64,000 nt of DNA from NCBI RefSeq assembly GCF_963678635.1, contig NC_087065.1:70947573-71011572 (forward strand). Reading direction: 5' to 3'. The notes below the pieces were generated by a model. It was not told the DNA's origin and did not search any database. It saw only the letters and a list, made by a program, of their open reading frames with translations. The stretch comes from Symsagittifera roscoffensis (lineage: Eukaryota; Xenacoelomorpha; Acoela; Convolutidae). How positions within the stretch are numbered: the stretch's first letter is position 1; each line of letters opens with the position of its first letter. The position numbers and the translations under genes were made by a program. Positions 1 to 10,300 of the stretch are shown one piece after another.

Positions 1-44
1 GATATTAAAAAGAATAACACCCAGGAGTGCCATTAAAACATCTA
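1..44 (-). other. Internal edge and primer-binding site of a neighbouring LTR element
   Basis: These bases resemble positions 24,583-24,625, which lie just inside the 5' LTR of the giant element. They include the same primer-binding-site core (AACACCCAGGAGTGCCA on the plus strand, one base different from the younger copy). A second, related element therefore runs left out of the window on the same strand, and its 5' LTR follows here. Confidence 0.75.
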
Positions 45-965
45 TGTAACATTCGCCGGGAAGTACATATCGACGGAAAATAAAGCTAGGCTCTAAAATG
101 ACTGTATAGCGTCTGATCACAGCTCTACATGCTTTTCAACGTCTCTGTCAAAGCCAGTTCTATTGGTGGTCTTTCTAACATCGGGTCGACAAAAATGTAA
201 CTGTTTCTGGCTTCGATCAGAACTCTCTAATTAAGTTAATTACATGCAGAATTAGTGAGCTCATGGCTGATTCTCAGTATACCCAGACCAAGAGGTCACT
301 CCTAAAAACAGGGCTACTACATATTTATCATTTTACTATTGTTCATGTTCAGTAGATAAAATCATTATATCCATGGAAAATAGATCAACCCTTCCCTTAA
401 CTCCTAGCTTCTCATAATCTGAAAACAAATATAGATGTTATTAGTTCAATATAGGGCATGACCAGAAGCTAAAAATTCATGAAAACAGATAGTTACAGTT
501 TTCTCTCAAGAGCCCTCCGGATTCTGCAATGCGGACACATAACACTTTTGGTTTCTTCCCTGAAGGCTGGACACGTCGTCCCAATACCCTTCCTTGTTCT
601 CGTGATGCGTGTTGTAACGATTGTAGCGGCACAATCATTGCAACTCGGAATGGTCTGGTAGTCGTTTTCTATTTTGAATCTCGCTCTGTCTCGCACAATT
701 GTCGTTAACCGTTTTTCTCAACGAATTCTGTTCTGTTTTGTTTTTTCAGTTTTCAGTTGTCGCAAAATTTCGTTATCGTAAGGTGTCCTTCTTTTCAAAC
801 GAAATTTTAAAAATTAACATTTCAGTCCAAATTAACCATTCCGCGTTCGTCAAAATGAACGATTAACACCGTTAATGTGGTAAAACCGCCAATTTTCCCG
901 CTCAGCTGTCACAATAAAAATTCGAATTCGAACTTGCATTTTGATACATTCTGGTCGAATGTCAA
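45..965 (-). repeat. Old, diverged LTR of a second related retrotransposon
   Basis: The segment starts TGTAACATTCGCC and ends near GAATGTCAAA. It can be followed along its length against the LTR at 1,010-1,942, with many substitutions and small indels. The primer-binding site lies on its left, so it is the 5' LTR of an element outside the window. Only 44 bp separate it from the younger LTR, so two related copies sit side by side. Confidence 0.8.
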
Positions 966-1009
966 ATATTGAGAAAATTGCTTGGTACGTTACTTGATTA
1001 GTGGAACAA

Positions 1010-1942
1010 TGTAACATTCGCCCGGAAGATACATATCGACGGATAACAAAACTAAGTCTTAAGACGACTGGCTAGCGTCTAAACAGAGCTTTGCATGTTT
1101 TTCATCGTCTCTACCAAGCCAGTACTTTTCGGTGGTCTTTTCTAACATCGGGTCGACAAAAACGTTACTGTTCTCCGGCTTCGACCAGAACGCTCAAATT
1201 AACTGAATTACATGCAAAAATAGTGAGCTCATGGCTGGGTCTCAGTATCCCCAGACCACGAGGTCACTCCTAAAAACAGGGCTACTACTTATTATATTAC
1301 TATTGTTTTTGTTCAGTAGATAAAAATCATCATCTCCATCGAAGATGGATCAACCCTTTCCCCCCAACTCTTAGCACCTCATCCTTGTCAAAACTAATCC
1401 AAATATCAATTAAATTCAAGTCAGGACATGACAGGATGCTAAAAGTTCATATGAGTCAATAAAAGTTTTCCGTCCCGAGACCCTTCCGGATTCTTGAATC
1501 CGGTGAATCAAGCTCCTTAAGTTCGATTTCACGACAACACGGAAGGCTGGTTTCTTACCCTTCACCGTTGTTCGCAACGGCCTTGCAACTATTGTAGCAG
1601 CACAATAGTTGCAACTCGGAACGTTCTCTGCAATCTGCTGCTGTTTTTCTTCAATTTCGACTTCTTCAATTTCGATAAAGTTGTTCTCGTCAGCGCAACT
1701 AATGTTGTTGTGTTTTTTCTCTCGTTTCTTGTTAAAATGGCCGTTTCAGCATTTCTCAGAAATGTGACGTCATCATTCGAATTTTTGAAATTTTAAAATA
1801 CTAGAATATTCCAGCCTTCACCGTTTGGCTAAACGTTCCAATAACGCCCTTAGTTCTTAAAAACCACCAATCCGGAAGGCTTACTGCTAAAATTCCGAAT
1901 TTTGCAGAGATTGCATTTTTGACATTCTGGTCGAATGTCACA
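1010..1942 (-). repeat. 3' LTR of the giant Gypsy element
   Basis: 933 bp, beginning TGTAACATT and ending AATGTCACA, which are short imperfect inverted termini. It matches 24,626-25,558 along the whole length; I read three substitutions. It contains a CCCTTCCGGATT motif like those repeated in the leader. The element reads on the minus strand, so this left copy is the 3' LTR. Confidence 0.95.
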
Positions 1943-1960
1943 TACTCCCCGGACAGTCCG
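1943..1960 (-). promoter_or_regulatory. Polypurine tract next to the 3' LTR
   Basis: On the minus strand the bases directly before the 3' LTR read TGTCCGGGGAGTA. This short purine-rich block is in the expected position for priming plus-strand DNA synthesis. The core TGTCCGGGGAG occurs four more times inside the element. Confidence 0.6.
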
Positions 1961-2762
1961 GTCAATGTCCTCATTGAATCGCGCAATGTTCTAAATGGTT
2001 ACAGTGTCATCGAACAGAATTTACAAAATGCACGAAATTACTTTTATCTACGTCACATCGACTCACTGCAGAATATAAATGGCATCATACTACATCACTA
2101 TAGCCTTCAAATTCCTTCATTAATCTGCACATTGAGGATATGACTTAAGATAAAACATTTTTTCTGACTTCCAGTGTCAATGTCCCGATTAGAACTTTTT
2201 CTCCTAGATTTAAAAGGTGTTGGCTTGCAGGACAGTCCTGCCAACCAACAAGCTAAAATTATCCTACTATGCTCCTTCCCTTCGGAAATCTTGCTTGTTT
2301 ATTGTCCTGAATATTAAAACTAAGAAACTTTGTGGTTAGAAAGAACAATGAAACAATCTCCCTCTTCGAGAGATTACTCAAGCCTTCCACATCACCACAA
2401 AGTGATCAGTCTTCCTAAGTGATTAAAAACAATCATGCAGGCTGGAATATTTAAATATACTCTTCCCTCAAGCCTTTCTAAATAAATAATAAGTGAGTGT
2501 CTCTAAAGCCACTTCAACTAAAATCAAAATGCAAATTTATAAATGCAACAATTTCAAAACTCAACTAAATGTTTCAGTTTTCAATTACAACTTGGTTGCT
2601 TGGTTTCTCACTTGAGTTTTTCACACACATAAAACAATTCTGAGTTTTAAGTTTTTCTTCATCACTCCTTTGTTCTCTTCTTTTTTCGTCGTTTAGAAGT
2701 TCTAAAACTTCTAAATTCTTCTAATTTTCTTTCTTGTTGCCTCTTGTTTTCTCGACCATTCA
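1961..2762 (-). other. 3' untranslated region of the giant element
   Basis: About 800 bp lie between the stop of the last long ORF and the polypurine tract. The sequence is AT-rich and I see no convincing coding region or structured RNA in it. Confidence 0.6.
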
Positions 2763-4823
2763 TCAATGTTCCATTTCTTCCTCCTGTGATACTGACTCCG
2801 CACTTTCGGTTTCCGTGTCCTGTAGCACATCATTGGCTATCCTGACGCTGTTGGAAGCCGTCCTCCAACACTTATGCTCTTCTACCCTCTGTTTACAGCA
2901 AGGTAGGGGATCCACGTTGGATTCTCTGTTTCTGCAGAAACTGTTGTGGAGACACAACGTCACGTTTCTCTCCAAATCTTCTTTCAGCATCTCTGCCTTC
3001 TCATTTCCACTACGCTCAATCGTTCTGGAAATTCTTTTCACGGCGGTGGTCACTGCATTCCGATGAGTCACGAGAGCTCGCTTGAAAGCTCCTGCTCCAA
3101 TGTCCAGCTGATATTCACTGTACACCCTGCCGTGTTTCGACATATGCTTTTTCGCATACTCGTACAACCATGCAGTCATGTTGGCTCTGAACCATGGCAT
3201 CAATCGTTTTCTCGCCCATATCTTCTTCACTTCCATCGGAATGTTTAGAACTTTGCACATTGTCTCAAAAAGATCTAAATCTTTTAGACAATCTAATTTC
3301 CGCAATTGTTCTCTCGTCGGCGCCTCCTGTCTATTATTTTCTCTCACATGAGCTTCCAGCCATCGTATCGCCATCATAACTCCCACTATCACTATTGTTA
3401 CGGGCTGTGATGAATCTGGTAAACCCATGGAGAGCAGCTCTCCAGAGTCCCAGATCAACATCAGATTACTACGCTTGGGATACCACCAGGTCTGCAGCAA
3501 GCAGTGGCAAGGAAACTCGTCATGCGTCAACATGATGCTCCTCCAATTACGTTTTCCCGAAGCTTCCAGCAATGGTTCCACTTCCATCATCACTCGGTGG
3601 ATTTCATCATTCTTATCTACTGCATTGTAATCTGTGACAGTTGATCCTCTCTGTTTCTGTTTCTCAAAGTCACTGAAGTTCCCGCTCACATATCCCATGA
3701 ACTTCTTTCCTAGTATTGACTCCAACTCTTCTTTGGTTCTCTCTGGAATTGCTGAGAACATCTTACATAGTATTTCGTAAGACTTTTCAGACATTCTCGC
3801 CAATCTCACACACTTCGGCACTGAGAAGGCTTGATCCACGATCGTTCTTGTACTTTTCACGTCCACAGCCACGAAATGCACAGGATATCTGCTCTTGCAC
3901 ATTGGAGCCAACGTTGAACCCACCAAATATTGTGCTCCTGATGGTCTACAGTAAGTTTCGTTGTGTCTGATGTTCATCTCCGTTTCGATTGCTTCCCTCC
4001 ATTTTCCTAGATATTTCTGCTCAGTCTGCAGAACTCCTGGGAATACTTCTACGCTGATGGCTGTGACCATCTCATGTTTCTGTTCTAGATTCAATAGTGA
4101 CTCTAAAGAACCAAACATGCTGTAGAATCCTAGTGCAGTCACTAGATTCACATCGGTTCCTCCATGGCAATCTGCTATCAGTTCCGTCTCCGTTCTTGCT
4201 TTCATCACCACATTTCCAAACAATACTGTCAATTGCTTGTGTTGTTTATCCAGGGTTTTCACACAGTCTAGACCTCCACAAACATGACCCTCCAGTCCAC
4301 AGACTTCCGCCAGACAGCTACCAGGCTTGACCCAGTCTTCTGGTCCCCAGCCAGGCAACTCTACTTTATCTTCTCCGTTGCTCTTAGAGGCCGTTATCAT
4401 CACATTATATATGATGTTGAGGTCACGCAGGTTACAGTCTGCATTCAGTTCCCTCGGTACGTCTTCTGTCGCCCGTAATATTGAGTCAGCGTTGGGACTA
4501 GGACACCATGATGGCCTCATCCAATCCCACACTGCCATCAAGCTCGTTCTCAGTAATTCATCTGAGAATCCCAACCCAAACTCCACTCTTTTGTCGGATT
4601 TTGGTACTGAAGGTGCAGTCACCTCTTCTTCCAAGACCAATCCCAATTTGGCCTGTGGATTGTTAACGCTCTTAATCGTTACAATTCTGGACGTCCAGAA
4701 TCTTAGTAACACCGCCTGCTCATAATCAAAGAAGCAATCTCGTATGTCTTCACTCAGGAAAGGATTGTACGCTATTCCTATAATCCCGGATACGTAGCTA
4801 TATGACTTCTTCTTGATCGGTCC
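2763..4823 (-). CDS. Uncharacterised giant-element protein, C-terminal part after an in-frame TGA
   Basis: Open for 686 codons in exactly the same frame as the 596-codon ORF upstream, from which it is separated only by a TGA at 4,824-4,826. The first 37 codons contain no ATG, so it is probably the C-terminal part of one ~1,283-codon protein. It is Cys-rich in places (CGLEGHVCGGLDC near the start, PCCKQRVEEHKC near the end), has one hydrophobic stretch (PVTIVIVGVMMAIRW), and ends in an acidic tail. The pair IWDSGELLS and VTIVIVG look like worn SGNH blocks I and III, which would make this a third SGNH-like domain; that is a guess. I see no signal peptide or fusion-protein features that would make it an envelope. 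Confidence 0.75.
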   Translation of the reverse strand, partial: GPIKKKSYSYVSGIIGIAYNPFLSEDIRDCFFDYEQAVLLRFWTSRIVTIKSVNNPQAKLGLVLEEEVTAPSVPKSDKRVEFGLGFSDELLRTSLMAVWDWMRPSWCPSPNADSILRATEDVPRELNADCNLRDLNIIYNVMITASKSNGEDKVELPGWGPEDWVKPGSCLAEVCGLEGHVCGGLDCVKTLDKQHKQLTVLFGNVVMKARTETELIADCHGGTDVNLVTALGFYSMFGSLESLLNLEQKHEMVTAISVEVFPGVLQTEQKYLGKWREAIETEMNIRHNETYCRPSGAQYLVGSTLAPMCKSRYPVHFVAVDVKSTRTIVDQAFSVPKCVRLARMSEKSYEILCKMFSAIPERTKEELESILGKKFMGYVSGNFSDFEKQKQRGSTVTDYNAVDKNDEIHRVMMEVEPLLEASGKRNWRSIMLTHDEFPCHCLLQTWWYPKRSNLMLIWDSGELLSMGLPDSSQPVTIVIVGVMMAIRWLEAHVRENNRQEAPTREQLRKLDCLKDLDLFETMCKVLNIPMEVKKIWARKRLMPWFRANMTAWLYEYAKKHMSKHGRVYSEYQLDIGAGAFKRALVTHRNAVTTAVKRISRTIERSGNEKAEMLKEDLERNVTLCLHNSFCRNRESNVDPLPCCKQRVEEHKCWRTASNSVRIANDVLQDTETESAESVSQEEEMEH

Positions 4824-6614
4824 TCAGTATTCACTGGATTTCGGCAATGCTCCCATAGATTCTTTAGTGAGTCTCAACTCCTTGTTTGAGAATCTCCTGA
4901 TCTCGTCTATCTTTTTCATGGGTTCCAATTCTTCAGGTTCTTTCATGGTCACCCTCATCGGTTTACTTTGCTGCATATCCAGCATTGCTAGTAAGAACAT
5001 GGCTTTCGTTCGCTCATCGCCTTCCCTCAACATTTTAACACAAGTGCTTAATGCAGGTATTGAAATCTGCTCTATCAGGAATCGAATGAAACAGAGAGCA
5101 TCTCTCCGCTTTGCACACGCTACTGCTGCTCCCTCCTGGACTATCAGATCCCTCAGATTCGTCATAAGGAAAACCTTTTCTTCTTTTGATCTCTTTCTTT
5201 CTTCTGAATCATATTCTTCGCGAGTCAGTCCCATCATGCACCAGGCGAACCTGAGTTGTAACTCTGTCCTTACGTAAGGTACTGCCACGAGAGCATGTAT
5301 TCTTGGCGTAGTCCTCATTTCTTCCTCGAAATACCTCAACACTACTGCTTTCCATGGAAGGCTCACTAACTGCTCGATCGTTTCCGCCTCTACGTCAGAC
5401 GACGCCAAAGTTCCATACGCCTTGTGCTTGAGGGTGGTGCCTTGCAACATCATTTCCAGATAACCCTCCATGGCTTTTTCGTCTTCCAGGGCCATTACAT
5501 ACCCTCTAGCCGAGTTTCGGTATTCCAACATCTCCATGTATCCACCGGTGGGTTCATCTATCGACACTGTCTCCGACACGGTTAGTCGGTTGTATTCCAC
5601 TGGTGTTAGTTGTCCTGCAACACTTCCCTTTCCATGATTCATGGGAGATGGCTTGAAGTCCCTCATTTTGCTCTCTCCACATTGGCTGAGTATTTCCATT
5701 TCTAACGTTGCTCCAGTCAGAGTGCGGTCACTCCTTTTGGATTTATAACCGGTTGACTTTATCCCCGCCATGAGAATGGGTGGCACCATCGCTATATCGG
5801 TTAATATTCTATCTGTGCCAGACAATTGATAATCACCTTGCCCCAAATCCATGACTTCTTCGACTCGCTTCCTTTTCGCTGAGTTACCAGCTTTCATCGA
5901 TATTTCTGAATCCACTTTCGTCTTTCCAATTCTCCTCGGCATCACTCTGCTGCCTAACTTCATTTTCATCGCATTGATTTTATCAATCACCATTTTCGAT
6001 CGCATCGTTCCTCTCCTGGTCCTTGACAGGTACACCACCTCTCCATCGTCCTGCGGTGTCATCTTGATGGGAGAATTCGCATCACTCTCATCAGTGGCTG
6101 AGTCGATCAATAACTCACTCAGTCTTCCTTCACACTCATCAAGCTTGTCAAGTACTTCTCTCATCAAGGGTTGATTGAGACCTGTTTTGAGAATGGACTG
6201 GGTCCCATAGCTCTGAATCACAGTCCAGACTTCTTCCATGAACGCCACTCTGTCCAGCTTACATCCCGTCCTACTCTCGTGGTCTCGGTGATGTACTTCC
6301 CATTCTTCTTCGGGCAGCGTTCCCAAGAAGGGTACTCTGGCTGAGGCCTCTATTCTTCTCCTCCGAGGTGATTCCATGAGGATTCTCTGGTCGTTATTTC
6401 TTGAGTTGCCAGGAGAGCTGCTCTCCGGCAAATTCCGTTTCATTTCCTCAAAGGCTGACGGAGGCTCCAGTGTCGAGATGCCTTCATCCGCTGGCTCAGT
6501 CGTTTCCAACGTGTCTGCATTGTTCTCAAGATCACTGAAGATATTGAAATCCAGGCTGGATGTTCCTCCTGTCGATGCCCTGTCGTCTTCCCCACCAGCT
6601 TGATCTTGTTGCAT
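4824..6614 (-). CDS. Uncharacterised giant-element ORF (596 aa)
   Basis: Starts with ATG at 6,614 and stops at TGA 4,824-4,826, after which the same frame stays open for 686 more codons. The first ~100 residues are acidic and low in complexity. The middle has basic runs (for example NSAKRKRVEE), and the rest looks like a folded helical domain. I recognise no family. It overlaps the preceding ORF by 175 bp in another frame, and the tail of that ORF looks out of frame, so the two may once have been continuous. Its place downstream of Pol suggests an accessory or structural protein. Confidence 0.75.
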   Translation of the reverse strand: MQQDQAGGEDDRASTGGTSSLDFNIFSDLENNADTLETTEPADEGISTLEPPSAFEEMKRNLPESSSPGNSRNNDQRILMESPRRRRIEASARVPFLGTLPEEEWEVHHRDHESRTGCKLDRVAFMEEVWTVIQSYGTQSILKTGLNQPLMREVLDKLDECEGRLSELLIDSATDESDANSPIKMTPQDDGEVVYLSRTRRGTMRSKMVIDKINAMKMKLGSRVMPRRIGKTKVDSEISMKAGNSAKRKRVEEVMDLGQGDYQLSGTDRILTDIAMVPPILMAGIKSTGYKSKRSDRTLTGATLEMEILSQCGESKMRDFKPSPMNHGKGSVAGQLTPVEYNRLTVSETVSIDEPTGGYMEMLEYRNSARGYVMALEDEKAMEGYLEMMLQGTTLKHKAYGTLASSDVEAETIEQLVSLPWKAVVLRYFEEEMRTTPRIHALVAVPYVRTELQLRFAWCMMGLTREEYDSEERKRSKEEKVFLMTNLRDLIVQEGAAVACAKRRDALCFIRFLIEQISIPALSTCVKMLREGDERTKAMFLLAMLDMQQSKPMRVTMKEPEELEPMKKIDEIRRFSNKELRLTKESMGALPKSSEY

Positions 6615-7384
6615 GGGTTCTTCCGTCTGACGGCTTCCACCCTGTCCGTCATCTCCTTCTGGTTATCCTTGTTCGAGCTCGATGATCCTTGTTCGTCATT
6701 GTCAGCTTCTTCCTGGAATCTCGGTATGAGCAATGTACCGGCTGATTTATCCTCCTCTTCTCCATGGACCACTTTGATTTCTTCGCAACCGAAGGGTGCT
6801 AGGAAGGTTCTCGTCTGCAATATTCCTCCCACTTTCATCTCCTTTTTCACACTGGTCAGGATTAATGAGGCTTCAGGCAATTCTGTCCTGCCTCTCATTC
6901 TCATCGGAGTTAAGCCTAGTTCCTTCCATTCCTCATCAAATCTTCCAGGCTTGGGAGTAGCGGCGTTGCTTATTCGCCTTCTCGTCGCTTGATCCGTGTA
7001 TGCAAATCGTGTGTACTGTAACACGGCGGCATTTCTCCCTACGAAGTATGGATCCATCGTTCCCGCGAAATTCCCTACTCTCCTTTCATTGGTTTCGAAT
7101 GCTCTCAACCTAGGAGTTTGTACTACGGAGACTGCTCCGAGCAACATCCTTCTTATTATAGGGAATTCAGGGATTGCCTCCGGTAGCTTCTTGTAATCGC
7201 CCCAGTCCTTCGTTTCTTCTCTCACCTTGTGGTATGCTGCAGTGAGACGAGGCACTCTGGTTATTTCACCATTCGTTTTGTCATAGGGTCTCAGATTCCA
7301 AAGCTTTGGAAACACCTCGATGTGTCCTCTTTCTACTTCTCCCATGCGGTCACAGAAGTGATCGTCAAAATTGATGACTGTCAT
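6440..7384 (-). CDS. Uncharacterised giant-element ORF (about 315 aa)
   Basis: The first ATG in this frame is at 7,384, which places it 20 nt upstream of the end of the 1,446-codon ORF. Such a short stop-start overlap suits termination-reinitiation. The N-terminal two thirds look like a globular domain (DPYFVGRNAAVLQYTRFAY and similar). This is followed by a Ser/Asp/Glu-rich linker. The last ~60 residues overlap the next ORF and look like out-of-frame translation, which suggests a frameshift near 6,620. No known domain was recognised. Confidence 0.65.
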   Translation of the reverse strand: MTVINFDDHFCDRMGEVERGHIEVFPKLWNLRPYDKTNGEITRVPRLTAAYHKVREETKDWGDYKKLPEAIPEFPIIRRMLLGAVSVVQTPRLRAFETNERRVGNFAGTMDPYFVGRNAAVLQYTRFAYTDQATRRRISNAATPKPGRFDEEWKELGLTPMRMRGRTELPEASLILTSVKKEMKVGGILQTRTFLAPFGCEEIKVVHGEEEDKSAGTLLIPRFQEEADNDEQGSSSSNKDNQKEMTDRVEAVRRKNPCNKIKLVGKTTGHRQEEHPAWISISSVILRTMQTRWKRLSQRMKASRHWSLRQPLRK

Positions 7385-10300
7385 CTCCGGCTCCGATATT
7401 TTTTGCAAACAATAGATCTTCACTCATGAGCTCCCGCAGTGTGTGCTGCTCACACCAGTTCAGTGTACTACCGTCCACTGCCGATATGAGGTTCAGGTGC
7501 AGCACCGACCTCCTATATGCTTCCACTTTAACGCCAGGGAACGCAAAGGTGACTGCTGGTCCATAGATCACTGTCACGAACTCCGTGACTCCTCTGATCA
7601 GCGCCAAGGGATCGGTCCTCATAGCCAAGCTCAGATCTGTTAATAGCGGCATGCCTCCAACATGTCGTCTAACATCTTCCTGTCTATCAATTGTTTCGTC
7701 TTCTCCGGTTCCAAAGCGATTTTGCTGCAAGAGATATTGGATCAGAGTGTGTCTCAGGTCTCTTATTTTGTTCCACGAGTCCGTGGACTTCTTCATATCC
7801 AGGCTCCTCACTCTCTCTTTCATCTGCTCTGGACAACGTGCTAGTTTCATTAGTCCTCCCAAGTTTCCGTGAGTTATTGCGATCAATGTCAGAAGTCCAT
7901 CTAGTCGCAGGTTCTGTATTCCATCCGTAAGCAGTATCGCCGGTCCTTGCACGAAACTCTCTGCTCCGAATGTCACGAACAAGGCTATTAATTCCACTAT
8001 CGATACTTTCACTACTGCTTGGAGGAATTCCTTTATCAAATAGTGCGAGACTTTCGGGTAAACTTTTGCCAAGAAGGACGCGGTCCATCCGGCTCCCAAC
8101 CCTTCTAGCATGCTGTCTGTCCTTTCAAATCCCTCCTGTCCCTTCACTTCCTGGGTCCAGAAGGTTTCCAGAGTAATCTGACACATTCTGTTCACGAACT
8201 CAGCTGTCTTTTCTCCGGCATTTTCCGCCAGGTTCACCTCCTTCAACAAGTAGGCATGTATCTTCGTGATCATTACGGGGCCTTGCTGAAAAGCATCTGC
8301 ACCCAATGCCGCTACTCTAGGATTCAGGTGTAGCCACTGGTTGGCTTCCGGCTTGGTTCTCAGAACCATCGCCTCCAGATGAGCTCTCGTCTCTAGTGAG
8401 TTTTTTCTTCTTGTGTCTTCACTCGCCACTTCCATTGCTCGGAACCATAAGTCGTTGGACATTGCCGTGATCACTCGATGGTCGTCGTCTATTCCCGGTT
8501 TCAGTTTGAGTTGCCGACTGAAGTTGGACAGTTCCAACCCCAGCACTTTGTCCAACACTAACATGTGTAGCGCGTGGTCCTTGAATCCTCTCATCGCGTT
8601 TGAGATATCTGACCATACTGCAGGCAGTTCAGCCTTAAGTGGCCTCAAGTTCTCCATTTCTATCATGCGATTCGGGGCTGATATGATCACATCATATTTT
8701 CCTTCCGAAAATAAGGCTACCATTGCATACACAAATTTCAGTCCATCCGGGAGATGTGCATATCCCGGAGACAACGCAAATACTACTCTCAACGCCACTT
8801 TATTGAATGACCCTTCCTTCGTCGCATCCACCACTTCACCCATCGACTCCAGGATGTCTTTTATAGCTGGCCATACTGCGTTTTCTGCTGTTGCAGGATC
8901 TCTGAGCCTGCTCAGAAAACCTCTACTGTGTAGATGGTCATTGATGCCAGCAAACACAATCGTTATCGGGTTCATTTCTGTCTGCCTTTGTACCCCTATA
9001 GCCAATGACACTGATTGCAATAGGTCTAGGTCAACTGCGGCCAGCATTATGACGTCCGGCCAAAACAAAGACTTGGAGGTGTACACGAACTCTGAATTCG
9101 CTACTACCATGATTTTGGCCTTCCTCATCTCTGCTTTGTCATAGGCGGCGAAGATGGTCTCATCTTTCTTTATCGCTGTCAATCCGCCATATCTCTGGGC
9201 ATCACCATCTTGGTTCACTAGTTTTGGGTACACTCTCTCCTTCACATGACCAGGTGGTGTCGTCAGTTGCCTAAATATCTTCACGTGTTGTCCAATCGGC
9301 GCTCTCGCCGTCAGGAATCTTCCTGGTCTTTCTTCACGATTCCTCTCATCATGGTTCAATCTCACATCTTGCAACGGTCTTGCATTCACAGGTCCCATTG
9401 TGTTGTTGGAGGGCAGTCCCTCCAAATCGGCAAATCTCAAGGCCGTCTTGGAGCTGAAATTTATGCTAGCGGCTATCAACCAGTCTACGCCGGTTATTGA
9501 GTATAATCTGCTGACAGATAGCGTCGCTCCATTCAGCATCCTCCTTGCATCTTCAATGAAGCTTACTCTCTGTAGGTCCAGCTTCATCAGTTCGTCTTTG
9601 TATATATGCCAGGAAGACGGTATGGATCGAGACCACAACAACGAACCTCTGCTCGGTCTCACCTCTCGGCTGGTACTCGTCGTCTCCGATCTAGTGTCCG
9701 ATCTAGATGTGCCTGCTACTTCTTCGATTGGTTGGTTGACAGGTCCTATCCTTCTCCTAGGATGAATTGTCCTCCTCATCGGTGCTTCTCCCAGCCGATC
9801 CTGCACGTCTGTTCTTCGACCTGGTTCACTGGAGCTTTGTTGCCGGTAATTTGTGACGGCTGGGACCGTACCCAAGCGTGTCTCCAGGCTAGGAGGCACA
9901 AAGGTGGTAATCACCGCATCACTCACCGTTCCCTCTTCCTTCAGCACTCCTGTGTCAAAGAGTTCTGCCTCCAGCTCCTCCAACCGTCCTTGGAAGACTC
10001 GATTCAACCAAGCTTGTCCTTCGATACTGTCGAAGTGGATGCCATCCGTGGTCAGTCTGGCCTGATCCATGGCTCTCAACTCATGCTCAATGTCCATGAG
10101 GATCATCCTTCCGGCATTTTGATTTGCTAGGTTCCTCAAGATGTTGTTCCATCTCATGACTCCCTCGTTGTGCCTCCTTCCTGATGCTGTCAGGCTTCTC
10201 GTATTCATTGGCACAGTGCAAACGGTCAGTACCGCGCAACTGAACTTTTGCCAGAGGGTAGTGAACAAACACACCATCATTGACTCCCACAGTGCTTCCT

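Noticed and set aside
2763-4823. Envelope glycoprotein of an errantivirus-like element
   Set aside because: It is Cys-rich with one hydrophobic stretch, but there is no signal peptide, no furin site, no terminal membrane anchor and few glycosylation-like sites. The hydrophobic stretch fits a buried strand of an enzyme-like fold better.
7398-7404. Second A_AAA_AAT slip site near the end of the 1,446-codon ORF
   Set aside because: A -1 slip here meets a TGA within six codons, and the next ORF is in the +1 frame. Reinitiation at ATG 7,384 is simpler.
8413-9144. 243-codon ORF on the plus strand
   Set aside because: It lies wholly opposite the 1,446-codon ORF, has low-complexity Ser/Leu composition and no domain; it is a shadow ORF.
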